Counted from the first letter of the stretch, positions 27,316 to 37,332 are shown. The stretch is 64,000 nt of DNA from Olivibacter oleidegradans (GCF_042432805.1 NZ_JBHLWO010000001.1:992001-1056000), one strand, 5' to 3'. A program made the numbers and translations. Notes: a model not told the origin generated them from the letters alone.

Positions 27316-28569
27316 ATGGAGCTTAAAAGAGTAGTAGTAACAGGATTAGGTGCGCTTACTCCTATTGGTAATACTGTTTCTGAATATTGGAATGGTTTGA
27401 TCAACGGGGTAAGCGGAGCTGCTCCTATTACGCATTTTGATGCAGAGAAATTCAAGACAAGATTTGCGTGTGAAGTAAAAGGCTTCGATCCTACTCAATT
27501 TATGGATCGGAAGGAGGCTCGTAAGTTAGATCCATTTGTTCATTATGCCCTTGCCTCTACAGAAGAGGCTGTACGGGATGCCGGGTTAGAGTTTGACAAG
27601 TTAAATACAAATCGTATCGGTGTAATTTGGGGATCGGGAATTGGCGGATTGAAAACCTTTTTAGACGAAGTAAGTAACTTTGCTAAAGGCGACGGGACAC
27701 CTAGATACAACCCCTTTTTTATACCCAAAATGATATTGGATATATGTCCTGGGCATATATCCATGAAGTATGGACTGCATGGGTTGAACTTTTCAACCGT
27801 TTCAGCTTGTGCTTCATCGACACACGCACTGATAGATTCCCTCAATTATATCCGGACAGGATATGCCGACGTTATTATTAGTGGCGGGTCAGAGGCCATT
27901 ATCAACGAAGCGGGTATAGGAGGCTTTAACGCAATGCATGCACTTTCAACACGTAACGATGACCCTGCTACCGCGTCGCGACCTTTCGATAATGATCGGG
28001 ATGGTTTTGTGGCCGGCGAGGGATCGGGAACGATTATCCTTGAAAGTTTGGAACATGCAAAAGCACGTGGAGCAAAGATTTACGCGGAGTTGATCGGTGG
28101 AGGCATGAGTGCGGATGCGCACCATATTACTGCGTCCCACCCGGAAGGTCTCGGTGCGCGGCTAGCGATGACCAATGCCATAAAAGATGCCCGTATTTCT
28201 AATGAACATATCGACTATATTAACGTGCACGGTACTTCAACACCGGTAGGAGATATAAGTGAATCGAAGGCCATTCTTGATCATTTTGGAGCTCATGCCT
28301 ATGAGCTTAACATTAGCTCAACCAAATCTATGACAGGTCACCTGTTAGGTGCGGCTGGGGCGGTAGAATCAATCGCTTCCATTTTGGCCATCCGAAATGG
28401 TATCATACCTCCAACGATTAATCATTTCACCGATGATCCCAACTTAGATAGCAGACTTAACTTTACGTTTAATAAACCGCAAAGTCGAACAGTCAACTAT
28501 GCTTTAAGTAATACATTTGGTTTTGGTGGGCATAACGCCTCCGTTATATTCAAGAAGTACGAAGAATAA
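27316..28569 (+). CDS. fabF: beta-ketoacyl-ACP synthase II
   Basis: Condenses malonyl-ACP with acyl-ACP in chain elongation. A 417-residue thiolase-fold enzyme with the catalytic triad visible: Cys165 in VSACASSTHAL, His305 in INVHGTSTPVGD and His342 in KSMTGHLLGAAGAVE, with the structural Lys337. It starts VVVTGLGALTPIGN, typical of FabF. Second gene of the acpP operon. Confidence 0.97.
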   Translation: MELKRVVVTGLGALTPIGNTVSEYWNGLINGVSGAAPITHFDAEKFKTRFACEVKGFDPTQFMDRKEARKLDPFVHYALASTEEAVRDAGLEFDKLNTNRIGVIWGSGIGGLKTFLDEVSNFAKGDGTPRYNPFFIPKMILDICPGHISMKYGLHGLNFSTVSACASSTHALIDSLNYIRTGYADVIISGGSEAIINEAGIGGFNAMHALSTRNDDPATASRPFDNDRDGFVAGEGSGTIILESLEHAKARGAKIYAELIGGGMSADAHHITASHPEGLGARLAMTNAIKDARISNEHIDYINVHGTSTPVGDISESKAILDHFGAHAYELNISSTKSMTGHLLGAAGAVESIASILAIRNGIIPPTINHFTDDPNLDSRLNFTFNKPQSRTVNYALSNTFGFGGHNASVIFKKYEE

Positions 28570-28653
28570 TGTGTTTCTGCCTTGAGAAACGTATCTTTTC
28601 GAAAGCTTCGCTGAATCATATCTATGGAATTCTGAAAATTTTCCAAATGAATA

Positions 28654-29385
28654 ATGTCTATTTTTAGCATTTATAAGCTCTACCTCTCGTCCAAACGAAA
28701 ATACGTTCGGGCACTAAAAAATTTACTCGGATTTATACCGGGAAATTTATACCTCTACCAAATGGCCTTTCGTCATAAATCGGTTGCGGTACAGGTAAAG
28801 AAAGGAACAAAAAATAGCAATGAGCGGCTGGAGTTTTTAGGAGATGCTATTCTAGGCGCAGTTGTCGCCGAGCTTTTGTTTAAAATGTACCCTTATAAAG
28901 ATGAGGGCTTTTTAACGGAGATGCGTTCAAAGATTGTTAGTAGAGTTCATCTTAACCAATTAGCCAGAAAGCTGGGTTTCGATGAACTCATACAATACGA
29001 TTCGAAAATGGTAGGATATCCCGGGAAATCGAGCTCTTTATTGGGCGATGCCTTTGAGGCTCTCATTGGAGCAGTCTATCTTGACAAGGGATACATGTTT
29101 ACCCGTAATTTTCTTCTCAGCCGCATTATAAAGCCTCACGTAGACATTCACCTGTTAGAGCAAACCGAAACAAATTTTAAGAGCCGATTAATTGAATGGT
29201 GTCAGTCCACGGGGAACGAAGTGTTGTTTGAAGTAGCGAATAATGCAGAAGGAGAGAGCGCTAAATTATTTACGGTAGAAGCTATTATTTCCGGGGAAGT
29301 CAGGGGGACGGGGCGCGACTATAATAAGAAAAATGCCGAAAAGTTGGCTGCGGAAAAAGCCTGCGAAGCCTTAGGCATCATTTAG
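28654..29385 (+). CDS. rnc: ribonuclease III
   Basis: Double-strand-specific endoribonuclease for rRNA and mRNA processing. A 243-residue protein. The RNase III signature NERLEFLGDAILGAVVAE (near 60-77) is followed by the second acidic cluster LLGDAFEALIGAVYLDKGY. A double-stranded-RNA-binding domain (about 175-243) ends with GTGRDYNKKNAEKLAAEKAC. The N-terminus is about 25 residues longer than in E. coli, as often seen in Bacteroidota. Third gene after acpP-fabF. Confidence 0.96.
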   Translation: MSIFSIYKLYLSSKRKYVRALKNLLGFIPGNLYLYQMAFRHKSVAVQVKKGTKNSNERLEFLGDAILGAVVAELLFKMYPYKDEGFLTEMRSKIVSRVHLNQLARKLGFDELIQYDSKMVGYPGKSSSLLGDAFEALIGAVYLDKGYMFTRNFLLSRIIKPHVDIHLLEQTETNFKSRLIEWCQSTGNEVLFEVANNAEGESAKLFTVEAIISGEVRGTGRDYNKKNAEKLAAEKACEALGII

Positions 29386-29411
29386 CGACGTAAAGGTTAG
29401 GTCGTTGCCTA

Positions 29412-30692
29412 CTAGTATCCATATTTATCTTTCCATAGTTTCCGTAGATGCTCCCTTAGCTTTTGTTCTGAAGGGTTTTTTCCCGGATCATACAATTGTT
29501 GACCTCTTAATTCTTTAGGCATAAATTCTTGTTCAACAAAATTTCCATCGTATGCGTGTGCATACTTGTACTCCTTTCCATAATTTAAATTCTTCATCAG
29601 TTTAGTAGGTGCGTTTCTTAAATGTAAAGGAACCGATAAATCGCCCGTTTGTTTAACAAGCGCCTGTGCTTTGTTAATCGCTTCATAAGCAGCGTTGCTT
29701 TTGACTGATGAGGCCATGTAGGTTACCGTTTGCGAAAGAATGATTCTTGATTCAGGCCATCCGATTACATTTACAGCCTGAAAACAGTTATTTGCAAGCA
29801 ACAGGGCATTTGGGTTTGCGTTGCCGATATCTTCGGAGGCCAGAATAAGCAATCGTCTAGCAATAAAGGATGGGTCTTCCCCTCCTTCAATCATCCGTGC
29901 CAGCCAGTATACTGCGGCGTTGGGGTCACTTCCTCGGATCGATTTGATAAAGGCGGAAATAATGTCGTAATGCTGCTCACCGGCTTTGTCGTAGAGCGCC
30001 ATGTTCTGTTGAACCTGTTTCAGCACGAATTCGTTATTAATATGATGGTTACCTTCAGGAAGAGCATTGCTAACCAGTTCCAATACGTTAAGTAGCTTCC
30101 GGCCATCTCCCCCTGAAATTCGGAGAAGAGCCTCATGTTCATCAATAATGATTTTTTTTTCTTTTAGGACCGGATCATTAGCGAGGGCTTTTTGTAAAAG
30201 TGTTACAAGGTCACTTTCGTCTAATGGTTTCAACGTATATACCTGACAACGGGATAGTAATGCTGATATAACTTCAAAAGATGGGTTTTCTGTTGTTGCT
30301 CCAATTAAGGTAACCAGTCCCCGTTCAACAGCACTTAACAGAGAGTCCTGTTGGGATTTTGAAAAACGATGAATTTCATCGATAAATAAAATGGGTTGAT
30401 CCTGAAACATGGCCTTACTTAAGTTCGCTTGTTCAATGACTTCCCTAACATCTTTAACCCCGGCATTTATTGCACTGAGGTTAAAAAACGGGCGATTTAA
30501 ACGCTTCGAAATGATATAAGCTAAGGTCGTCTTTCCAACCCCGGGAGGTCCCCATAAAATCATAGATGGAAGATTGTTACTTTCAATGGATCTTCTTAAA
30601 ACAGCATCCGGGCCCAATAGATGATATTGACCAACATAATCATTTATATTTTCAGGGCGCATGCGCTCAGCCAAAGGAGGAGTTGTTGCCAT
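29412..30692 (-). CDS. rarA: replication-associated recombination protein A (RarA/MgsA AAA ATPase)
   Basis: A 426-residue clamp-loader-like AAA+ ATPase acting at stalled replication forks. It shows ERMRPENINDYVGQ, Walker A GPPGVGKTTLAY, Walker B ILFIDEIHRFSKSQQD, sensor 1 LIGATTENPSF, and the MgsA C-terminal domain with YWLARMIEGGEDPSFIARR and the terminal LRKLWKDKYGY. I start at the ATG at 30692 (MATTPPLAERMRP) rather than a TTG four codons upstream. Convergent with rnc. Confidence 0.95.
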   Translation of the reverse strand: MATTPPLAERMRPENINDYVGQYHLLGPDAVLRRSIESNNLPSMILWGPPGVGKTTLAYIISKRLNRPFFNLSAINAGVKDVREVIEQANLSKAMFQDQPILFIDEIHRFSKSQQDSLLSAVERGLVTLIGATTENPSFEVISALLSRCQVYTLKPLDESDLVTLLQKALANDPVLKEKKIIIDEHEALLRISGGDGRKLLNVLELVSNALPEGNHHINNEFVLKQVQQNMALYDKAGEQHYDIISAFIKSIRGSDPNAAVYWLARMIEGGEDPSFIARRLLILASEDIGNANPNALLLANNCFQAVNVIGWPESRIILSQTVTYMASSVKSNAAYEAINKAQALVKQTGDLSVPLHLRNAPTKLMKNLNYGKEYKYAHAYDGNFVEQEFMPKELRGQQLYDPGKNPSEQKLREHLRKLWKDKYGY

Positions 30693-30789
30693 CTTTTTTA
30701 GCAAACCTACTATTATTTTTATCTAAAAGCAATACCAACATTGCGACAAAGAAGTCGAAAAAATAGGTTATGTCTTGGATATCATAAAA

Positions 30790-30820
30790 TTGCAAATCAA
30801 ATCAATTTTATATAAGTTTG
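30790..30820 (+). promoter_or_regulatory. predicted promoter of the TPR gene at 30851
   Basis: TTG (30790-30792), a 20-bp spacer and TAAGTTTG (30813-30820), matching the Bacteroidota consensus, 30 bp before the GTG start. Confidence 0.55.
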
Positions 30821-30850
30821 TATAATAGGAAATAAATAAAAACGGCGTAC

Positions 30851-32032
30851 GTGCAAAAGATACTTAAATATACATTGGTTTCTTGCCTATTAATGGGTTT
30901 CTCACCGGGGGTAAAAGGCAAGTTATCCAAAAGAAGAAGTGATAGGGGGATTGTGCCAGACACAGTATCCGTAAAAGATTTCTCAGGAATAGGCCCTGTT
31001 TTATATGAACTTCCACCCGAAAAGACCAAGGAGCAATTGCTGAAAGAAGAGTTTGACAAAAAGCGCATGGCTGCAGTTTTCGTTACAAAAGGGTTGGAAG
31101 AAAGAGGCCTCAGCGCTGTTTTGCAGCAGACCGGGCAGTATTATCCTTTACCCACGCATACAAGTATAAATAGAGCCGATCTACAGAATTCTCTCCAACG
31201 TTCTTTACAGTCCTATTTGCAAATTGGAAATATGGAGATGGTATCAGATCTGCAAAACCGGCTGGCGCTCTTATATGTAGAAGACAGGGGCTATGAACAA
31301 GCTATTGGTAGCTTTGAACGAGCCTTTGCTATAAAGGGAGAGATTAACGACTTCCATGCACAAGCTATTATTGCAAATAATTTAGGGGCCTTATATGAGT
31401 TTCTGGACAATACCGATAAAGCCCTGCTCTATTATGAGCTAATGAGTAAAGCTGCATTAAAGGCAAACAGTACACATAACATGGCGATAGCCTTAGAGCA
31501 TTTAGCACTTTTGAAGGCTAGAAAAGGACAATTTAAAGAAGCACAGCATGATATCATTAAACGAGTTTTGCCTTTGTACAAAAAAGAGAAAAACACCAGC
31601 GGTCGTGTGAGTGCTTATAATAGTTTGGCTGCCATTTATTTGTTGGAAAAAAAATATACCGAATCCAGGTGGTTCCACCTTCAGGCTGTAAAAGTTGCTT
31701 CGTTGGCAAGTAATGGTCAGCGTGATTTGTCGTATAGTTTATACCATCTTGGTAAAGTAAAGAAATTACTGAAGGAGTATGATCTAGCCATCACCGATTA
31801 TACTTCTGCAGCCGCTTATGCTTTACAGGCAGGTGATGAGATGTTGAGCTTACGTATATATGATGATCTAGGGGATGTGTATTTGCAGACAAAAAATTAT
31901 ACAAAAGCCTCTGAATATTTAACAGCTTATCACCATATCAAAAATCGGTTATTTCCCACTAGCGATGTAAAGGCCACGGTATCAAAAACAAAAGAAGATA
32001 CCATGACAGTAATGCAGAATACTTCCATGTAA
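30851..32032 (+). CDS. exported tetratricopeptide repeat protein
   Basis: A 393-residue protein beginning with a GTG at 30851. An N-terminal hydrophobic stretch (LVSCLLMGFSPGVKG) looks like a signal peptide or anchor. The region about 115-365 holds six or more TPR-like units of the 40-residue type (for example AIIANNLGALYEFLDNTDKA). This resembles the TPR sensor part of Bacteroidota kinases or LuxR proteins, but no kinase or DNA-binding domain follows. Function unknown. Confidence 0.8.
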   Translation: MQKILKYTLVSCLLMGFSPGVKGKLSKRRSDRGIVPDTVSVKDFSGIGPVLYELPPEKTKEQLLKEEFDKKRMAAVFVTKGLEERGLSAVLQQTGQYYPLPTHTSINRADLQNSLQRSLQSYLQIGNMEMVSDLQNRLALLYVEDRGYEQAIGSFERAFAIKGEINDFHAQAIIANNLGALYEFLDNTDKALLYYELMSKAALKANSTHNMAIALEHLALLKARKGQFKEAQHDIIKRVLPLYKKEKNTSGRVSAYNSLAAIYLLEKKYTESRWFHLQAVKVASLASNGQRDLSYSLYHLGKVKKLLKEYDLAITDYTSAAAYALQAGDEMLSLRIYDDLGDVYLQTKNYTKASEYLTAYHHIKNRLFPTSDVKATVSKTKEDTMTVMQNTSM

Positions 32033-32192
32033 CAAGCCCTCCGACAAAGTATAGCATCGCATAAATGTAAAATTTATATGATTTACAAAAGAAATAGTTT
32101 TATACTATATTGCTGTGTGGTTTTTGGTTCTTTTTTTGATAATTTTAAAGCCTTGAGGACAGCGTTGTCCAAGAGAGTATTACGTATAAATA

Positions 32193-34376
32193 ATGGATAT
32201 TAAATCGTTCCAAGAGATGTTGAAAAAATTGTTTTTGGCGTTGTTTATTGCTGCAGCAGTTGCTTGTAGTGCTAACCCGCGCGTTAAATTGGATGAAGGT
32301 TCAGGAGCTCTGCGGCCCAATGCCAAACAAGAAATTATAACCAAAGATTTAGTCGCCCTGCTTGAAAAGGCGCATTACAAAAAAGTTCCTTTTGATGACT
32401 CTCTGTCATCCGTCGTTTTTGATCTGTATTTGAAAAATCTGGATCAAGGGAAAAATTATTTTCTCCAATCGGATATCGACAGTTTTGAACCTTATCGTAA
32501 AGTCTTGTTAAATGATTTAAAGAATGGTGATCTAAGCGCGATGTTTCATATTTACAATGTTTACAGAAAGCGCTTTAATGAGCAATTAAAATACGCCATT
32601 TCCCAGATAGACAAGAAATATGATTTTACTAAAGAGGAGTCTTTCGTTTACGATCGAGAGAAACTTGCTTGGTTCAAAACCGAGGCCGAGGCTCAGGAAA
32701 GCTGGCGGAAAAGAATAAAATACGATCTTTTAAATCTGAAATTGAGTAGTACCGGAAAAGAAGGGGAGGAGACAAAAAATAAAAAAACGCTAAAAGAACG
32801 TTACCAAAATTTGCTTTCACAGGAAAACACGTCTAATAATTATGATGCGTTTCAAATTATGATGAATGCTTTTACGGGCGCTATTGACCCCCACACCAAT
32901 TACTTCACTCCGGAAGATGCGCAGCGCTTTAACGAGAGTATGGCCCGTTCGTTTGAAGGAATAGGCGCGCAGTTAATGATGGATAATGAAGTCGTAAAGG
33001 TAATGCGTATAGTGCCTGGTGGCCCTGCCTTTCGCGATAAAACCCTAAAGCAAGATGATCGGATTATTGCTGTGGCCCAAGGTGACGGTGAATTTGTAGA
33101 CGTAGTTGGTTGGCGGCTTGGTAATGTAGTCTCTAAAATAAAGGGGCCTAAAGGAACAACGGTTCGATTGAAAGTAATTCCCGCCGGCCAAGAACTTACT
33201 TCTGCTCCAAAAATAATATCCTTAGTGAGAGATAAGATTGTAGATGAAGAGCAATCAGCAAAGAAAGAAGTGAAAGAGGTTAAGGGCGCTGATGGAAAAA
33301 CGTATAAAATAGGAGTCATAAAAGTTCCGGGATTCTACTTGAATTTTAAAGAAATGCAAGCTGGAAATCCTGATTATAAGAGTACAACAAGAGATGTACG
33401 GCGGATATTAGATACCTTAAAACAAGAAAAGGTCGATGCGGTTTTAATGGATCTGAGGGCGAATGGTGGAGGGTCTTTAATTGAAGCTGTAGAATTGACC
33501 GGACTTTTTATTAAATCAGGGCCGGTTGTGCAAGTTCGAGACCCGAACAATCGCGTGGAAATTAACAACGACGAGGATGAAAGCATAAGCTGGGAAGGGC
33601 CGCTAGGCGTTTTAATCGACCGATTCAGCGCTTCAGCCTCTGAAATTTTTGCTGCCGCAATCCAGGATTATGGACGTGGAATTATTATTGGAACCCAGTC
33701 TTACGGAAAAGGGACTGTGCAAAGTGCGGTAGCCATGGATCAATTTATTAGCCGTGCCGATAGGTTGTTGTTGAGTGCCAGAGATAAAACGAATGAAGCT
33801 TCCAATGATGAAAGCATGCCTCAAGGTGCCCCGAAATTCGGACAAATAAATTTTACAACATTCAAATTTTATCGAATAAATGGAAGCAGCACTCAACATA
33901 AGGGAGTCACGCCTGATATAGAATTTCCTATGATTTATGCAGCAGATAAATTTGGAGAAAGTTCAGAAAAAGCAGCTCTTCCCTGGGACCAAATTAAATC
34001 TTCTTCTTATAACCCTTATGCCGATTTAAGTGCGATCAAACCCGTCCTGATAAAGAAGCATAATGAACGGATGAAGACGTCTACAGAATATAAATATCTT
34101 TTAGACGATATCGAAGCGTTCAATAAGCGTGAAGGAGAGACTTCTGTATCCTTGCAGGAAACGAAGTTAAAGAAGGAAAGAGAAGATCAAGATGCAAAAA
34201 ATAGAGATCGTGTAAACGCTCGCCGGCAACTAAAAGGCTTACCGGCCATAGCAAAAGGACAAGCGCTTCCCCGGATGGATAACGATTTCATCGAAGATGA
34301 AAGTTTAGACATCATGGCCGATTTCATAGAATTGAAACCTGCTGTTCATAATCAAGTGGCTGCTTCGGCAAAGTAG
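32193..34376 (+). CDS. carboxy-terminal processing protease (tail-specific, Prc-like), S41A
   Basis: A 727-residue periplasmic serine protease close in domain order to E. coli Prc. The N-terminal signal peptide ends in a lipobox-like AVACS, so it may be a lipoprotein. A helical N-terminal domain (about 45-240, LYLKNLDQGKNYFL) precedes a PDZ domain (about 245-335, FEGIGAQLMMDNEVVKVMRI). The S41 core carries the catalytic Ser in SASASE (479-484) and Lys506 in SYGKGTVQ. The C-terminal charged DUF3340-like part follows. It degrades or trims envelope proteins from the C-terminus. A strong terminator follows. Confidence 0.93.
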   Translation: MDIKSFQEMLKKLFLALFIAAAVACSANPRVKLDEGSGALRPNAKQEIITKDLVALLEKAHYKKVPFDDSLSSVVFDLYLKNLDQGKNYFLQSDIDSFEPYRKVLLNDLKNGDLSAMFHIYNVYRKRFNEQLKYAISQIDKKYDFTKEESFVYDREKLAWFKTEAEAQESWRKRIKYDLLNLKLSSTGKEGEETKNKKTLKERYQNLLSQENTSNNYDAFQIMMNAFTGAIDPHTNYFTPEDAQRFNESMARSFEGIGAQLMMDNEVVKVMRIVPGGPAFRDKTLKQDDRIIAVAQGDGEFVDVVGWRLGNVVSKIKGPKGTTVRLKVIPAGQELTSAPKIISLVRDKIVDEEQSAKKEVKEVKGADGKTYKIGVIKVPGFYLNFKEMQAGNPDYKSTTRDVRRILDTLKQEKVDAVLMDLRANGGGSLIEAVELTGLFIKSGPVVQVRDPNNRVEINNDEDESISWEGPLGVLIDRFSASASEIFAAAIQDYGRGIIIGTQSYGKGTVQSAVAMDQFISRADRLLLSARDKTNEASNDESMPQGAPKFGQINFTTFKFYRINGSSTQHKGVTPDIEFPMIYAADKFGESSEKAALPWDQIKSSSYNPYADLSAIKPVLIKKHNERMKTSTEYKYLLDDIEAFNKREGETSVSLQETKLKKEREDQDAKNRDRVNARRQLKGLPAIAKGQALPRMDNDFIEDESLDIMADFIELKPAVHNQVAASAK

Positions 34377-34404
34377 TTTTTTGGTTCGAACACATCGGAC
34401 TCAT

Positions 34405-34437
34405 AGCCATAGCCACTGCAAGTGGCTATGGCTTTTT
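34405..34437 (+). terminator. rho-independent terminator after prc-like gene
   Basis: A perfect 13-bp stem (AGCCATAGCCACT at 34405-34417 with AGTGGCTATGGCT at 34421-34433), a 3-nt loop and a T run. It lies 28 bp after the protease stop codon. Confidence 0.92.
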
Positions 34438-34476
34438 ATAGCATGTAGCAACCGTTCATTTAATTACGACAAACAT

Positions 34477-35049
34477 ATGTCTACTGAAAAGATAATTCTG
34501 GATAATATAAAATATAGACGAAGTGTTTTTCCTGTAAGTTATATCGATCAAGATATTCCTGATGAAATTATAAAGGAACTTCTGACATATGCTAATTATG
34601 CACCAAGTCATAAGCTCACCCAACCGTGGTTTTTTACGGTATTTAAAGGGCAAGGGCTCCAAGCGCTTGCTGATAAGATGGCCGAATTATATCGAGTGCA
34701 AACGAAAGAAGAGCAGTTTTTGATAAAGAAGTTTGATAATATCAAGGAAAAAATTCTAAAATCTGCGGCGGTAATTGCAATTAACATAGCTTATAGTGGA
34801 ATCGTTCCGCGTTGGGAGGAAATAGCGGCTGTTGGGTGTGCGACGCAAAATCTTTGGCTTGCAGCAAAAGCGAAAGGCATAGGTGGATACTGGAGTACGC
34901 CGGGTACCTTGAGTGGGATGAGCGATTTTCTGCAACTCAGTCAAAATGAGGAATGTTTGGGACTTTTTTATCTAGGATATCATCATGAAAAAGAAGCAGA
35001 AGGCCAACGAAAACCTGTCGAAGAAAAAATTCGATGGATAAAAAGTTAA
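34477..35049 (+). CDS. nitroreductase family protein
   Basis: A 190-residue FMN-dependent oxidoreductase. The N-terminal YRRSVFPVSYIDQDIP and YANYAPSHKLTQPWFFTVF provide the FMN-phosphate-binding Arg/Ser pattern, and the C-terminal half has AAVGCATQNLWLAAKAKGIGG and LFYLGYHHE. I start at the ATG at 34477 because a longer frame would run back through the terminator hairpin. The substrate is unknown; family members reduce nitro compounds, quinones or flavins. Confidence 0.9.
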   Translation: MSTEKIILDNIKYRRSVFPVSYIDQDIPDEIIKELLTYANYAPSHKLTQPWFFTVFKGQGLQALADKMAELYRVQTKEEQFLIKKFDNIKEKILKSAAVIAINIAYSGIVPRWEEIAAVGCATQNLWLAAKAKGIGGYWSTPGTLSGMSDFLQLSQNEECLGLFYLGYHHEKEAEGQRKPVEEKIRWIKS

Positions 35050-35067
35050 TCATGTAAGGGAGTACAG

Positions 35068-35718
35068 CTAATTATCGCTCGCTCGACTCTTATTTCCTTG
35101 CGTAATTTGGTTGATAAAATTTGCCCAGGCTAAGGGACTAAACAATGCGTTGGAATTGCGTTGATTGACAGTCTTATTGGTTAAACCAATATGTCTGCTG
35201 GTCGCGTCTAAATTTTGTATTTCGGTTGCGTTTCTTGGAACTACCTTAGACATCGCTACCAATGACTCATAAGAAAGGTTTCTTTGAGCGATTAGATAAT
35301 CGTCATCGGCGATCTGCAAATTCATGAATGCGTAGTTAAATTCGTCTATACTGGCCCATGGATAAACCGTGACGACGGGCAAATCGATAATTTGCGCCTT
35401 CATTGTTAAATTGACCGTCACTTTGTTAGTGGTGGTTTTAGGAATCACTAATTGCTCGGAACGATATCCTACAGCGCTGAGTTTTATCGTGTCCCCTTCA
35501 TGGGCTACAAAAGAAAAGAAACCCTGATGATTTGCGTTAAACAGCTGCTTTTGATAAGAGAGATTTGTCAATGTTACATAGGGCACAGCGATATTTGAAT
35601 CCGCATTATGTATAACTCCGCTAAACTGTACCAGCTTCTTTTCGGTATGTTGTTGGGCAAATGCCAAGGTAGACACACTTAAAATAAGCAAGCAGGTTAC
35701 AAAAACGATTTTTTTCAT
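35068..35718 (-). CDS. exported carboxypeptidase-regulatory-like domain protein
   Basis: A 216-residue protein with a clear Sec signal peptide (MKKIVFVTCLLILSVSTLAFA). A beta-sandwich of the CarboxypepD_reg/CNA-B type follows (about 30-110: FSGVIHNADSNIAVPYVTL; GFFSFVAHEGDTIKLSAVGY). This is the domain found at the N-terminus of many Bacteroidota TonB-dependent receptors, but no barrel follows. The last 90 residues have no recognisable motif. Likely periplasmic or surface-exposed. Downstream of it, convergent, is the nitroreductase. Confidence 0.8.
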   Translation of the reverse strand: MKKIVFVTCLLILSVSTLAFAQQHTEKKLVQFSGVIHNADSNIAVPYVTLTNLSYQKQLFNANHQGFFSFVAHEGDTIKLSAVGYRSEQLVIPKTTTNKVTVNLTMKAQIIDLPVVTVYPWASIDEFNYAFMNLQIADDDYLIAQRNLSYESLVAMSKVVPRNATEIQNLDATSRHIGLTNKTVNQRNSNALFSPLAWANFINQITQGNKSRASDN

Positions 35719-35785
35719 AATGCAATAAAACTACCAAAACTCAGCAAAAGCTCCTGTTAAATAATGTTAAAAGGATTTGCGTCAA

Positions 35786-36064
35786 TTAGTTAACACGCTG
35801 GGGCATGGTAGCATTCGGGTCATTTGGATCGGTAATGTTAATTGCTTCTACTGCGGTAATTTCGGGAACAGCTTTTTGAATGGCCTGTTCCAGACCCGCT
35901 TTAAAAGTCATAATACTCATTGAACAAGACGCACACGATCCTAACAGGCGCAAGCGAACGACATTCTCTGACGTAATTTCTTCTATGGTTACATTACCAC
36001 CATCCGCCTCGAGATAAGGCCTTAGGGTGTTTAGTGCTTCTTCTACTCTCTCCTGTAAGCTCAT
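35786..36064 (-). CDS. NifU C-terminal domain Fe-S scaffold protein
   Basis: A 92-residue protein equal to the NifU C-terminal domain. The CxxC cluster ligand is in RLLGSCASCSMSIMTFKAG, and the N-terminus has LRPYLEADGGNVTIEEI, the typical family start. It likely assembles or carries a [4Fe-4S] cluster. It follows the Mrp-type carrier gene by 44 bp, an association that supports a shared Fe-S maturation role. Confidence 0.93.
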   Translation of the reverse strand: MSLQERVEEALNTLRPYLEADGGNVTIEEITSENVVRLRLLGSCASCSMSIMTFKAGLEQAIQKAVPEITAVEAINITDPNDPNATMPQRVN

Positions 36065-36108
36065 AACCTTTGTGGTTTTAAAATAGATGTAAAGATACTA
36101 AAAATTAT

Positions 36109-37197
36109 TTACTGTGTAAAATCCGGCTTTTGTACTTCCTTTATATTATGTTGTAAGGACAGTTGTTGCGCCACTTTTTCGGCAATTGATATAAAGTTTT
36201 TGGAAATAAGCTCGTCCTCATCAGTTACAATGGGATAGCCATTATCACCGGCATCACTAATGCTTTTGACCAAAGGAAGTTCGCCCAAAAAAGGAGCATC
36301 AAACTTTTCAGCCAGTCGTTTGCCGCCATCCTTTCCGAAAATATAGTACTTATTGTCAGGTAGTTCCGCGGGGGTAAAATAGGCCATGTTTTCAACAACC
36401 CCTAGTAGAGGGATATTAATCGTATTCATCATAAACATGCCAATACCCTTTGTCGCATCGGCCAAGGCAACATTTTGAGGCGTCGTTACAATAACGGCTC
36501 CTGCAACGGGATAGTTTTGAGCTACTGTGATGTGTACATCGCCGGTACCCGGAGGCAAGTCAACCACTAAATAATCTAATTCGCCCCAATCAGCATCGTT
36601 AAACAACTGCTTGATAGCAGCACTTACCATTGGCCCTCGCCAGGGAATAGGCTGATTCGGATCCGTAAAAAAACCGATAGATAATAGTTTAATCCCGAAC
36701 TTTTCAATCGGTTCTATTTTCGTTTTTCCATCGGTTGTCTTAGAAGCCTTGGGACGTGCGCCTTCCACACCAAACATCATAGGGATGGATGGACCATAAA
36801 TATCGGCATCTAATAAGCCGGTTTTTGCTCCTTTAAGATGAAGTGCTAACGCTAAATTAGCTGCAACGGTTGACTTCCCTACTCCTCCTTTTCCTGAAGC
36901 CACAACGATAATATTTTTAATATTATCCAGTTGTTGATTGGGAGCCGATTTTACCTGAGATGTCATGTTAATGGAAACTTCAATCTCTTTGTCGACAAAG
37001 TGCGCGATCGCATTACGGCAAGCATGTTCAATATGATCTTTCATAGGACAAGCAGGCGTTGTAAGCACAACACTGAAGCTGATTTTATGTGGTGTGATTT
37101 CAATATCTTTGATCATGTTTAAGGTAACAAGATCTTTTTTGAAATCAGGGTCTTCAACAAAACTTAAAGCATGTAATATCTGTTCTTTAGTTATCAT
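36109..37197 (-). CDS. Mrp/NBP35 family ATP-binding Fe-S carrier protein
   Basis: A 362-residue P-loop ATPase (ApbC/Mrp) that carries and delivers Fe-S clusters. An N-terminal MIP18/DUF59 domain (about 1-85; ALSFVEDPDFKKDLVTLNMI) precedes the deviant Walker A ASGKGGVGKSTVAANLALAL (near 100-119), the LLDADIYGPSIPMMFG segment and the DLPPGTGD motif. The gene leads a pair with the NifU-C gene. Confidence 0.94.
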   Translation of the reverse strand: MITKEQILHALSFVEDPDFKKDLVTLNMIKDIEITPHKISFSVVLTTPACPMKDHIEHACRNAIAHFVDKEIEVSINMTSQVKSAPNQQLDNIKNIIVVASGKGGVGKSTVAANLALALHLKGAKTGLLDADIYGPSIPMMFGVEGARPKASKTTDGKTKIEPIEKFGIKLLSIGFFTDPNQPIPWRGPMVSAAIKQLFNDADWGELDYLVVDLPPGTGDVHITVAQNYPVAGAVIVTTPQNVALADATKGIGMFMMNTINIPLLGVVENMAYFTPAELPDNKYYIFGKDGGKRLAEKFDAPFLGELPLVKSISDAGDNGYPIVTDEDELISKNFISIAEKVAQQLSLQHNIKEVQKPDFTQ

Positions 37198-37303
37198 TTG
37201 AACTCCATATTTTGTACAAAAATACGAAATATAGGGTAGATAATGCGGTCTTTACCCGGGTTTGCGGTATTTCTACATTTTATAAACAAACGTACAGTAT
37301 ACA

Positions 37304-37332
37304 TTGCGTCGATAGTCATCCCCCTATCTTTG
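37304..37332 (+). promoter_or_regulatory. predicted promoter of the GT51-hpt genes
   Basis: TTG (37304-37306), an 18-bp spacer and TATCTTTG (37325-37332). The spacer is 1-3 bp shorter than the usual range. The leader to the ATG at 37401 would be about 60 nt. Confidence 0.45.

Noticed and set aside
28573..28590. GTTTCT/AGAAAC hairpin after fabF as a terminator
   Set aside because: Only 6 bp with no adjacent T run; rnc follows and is usually co-transcribed.
34381..34476. Longer nitroreductase start at 34381
   Set aside because: It would translate the perfect terminator hairpin; the N-terminus from 34477 fits the family.
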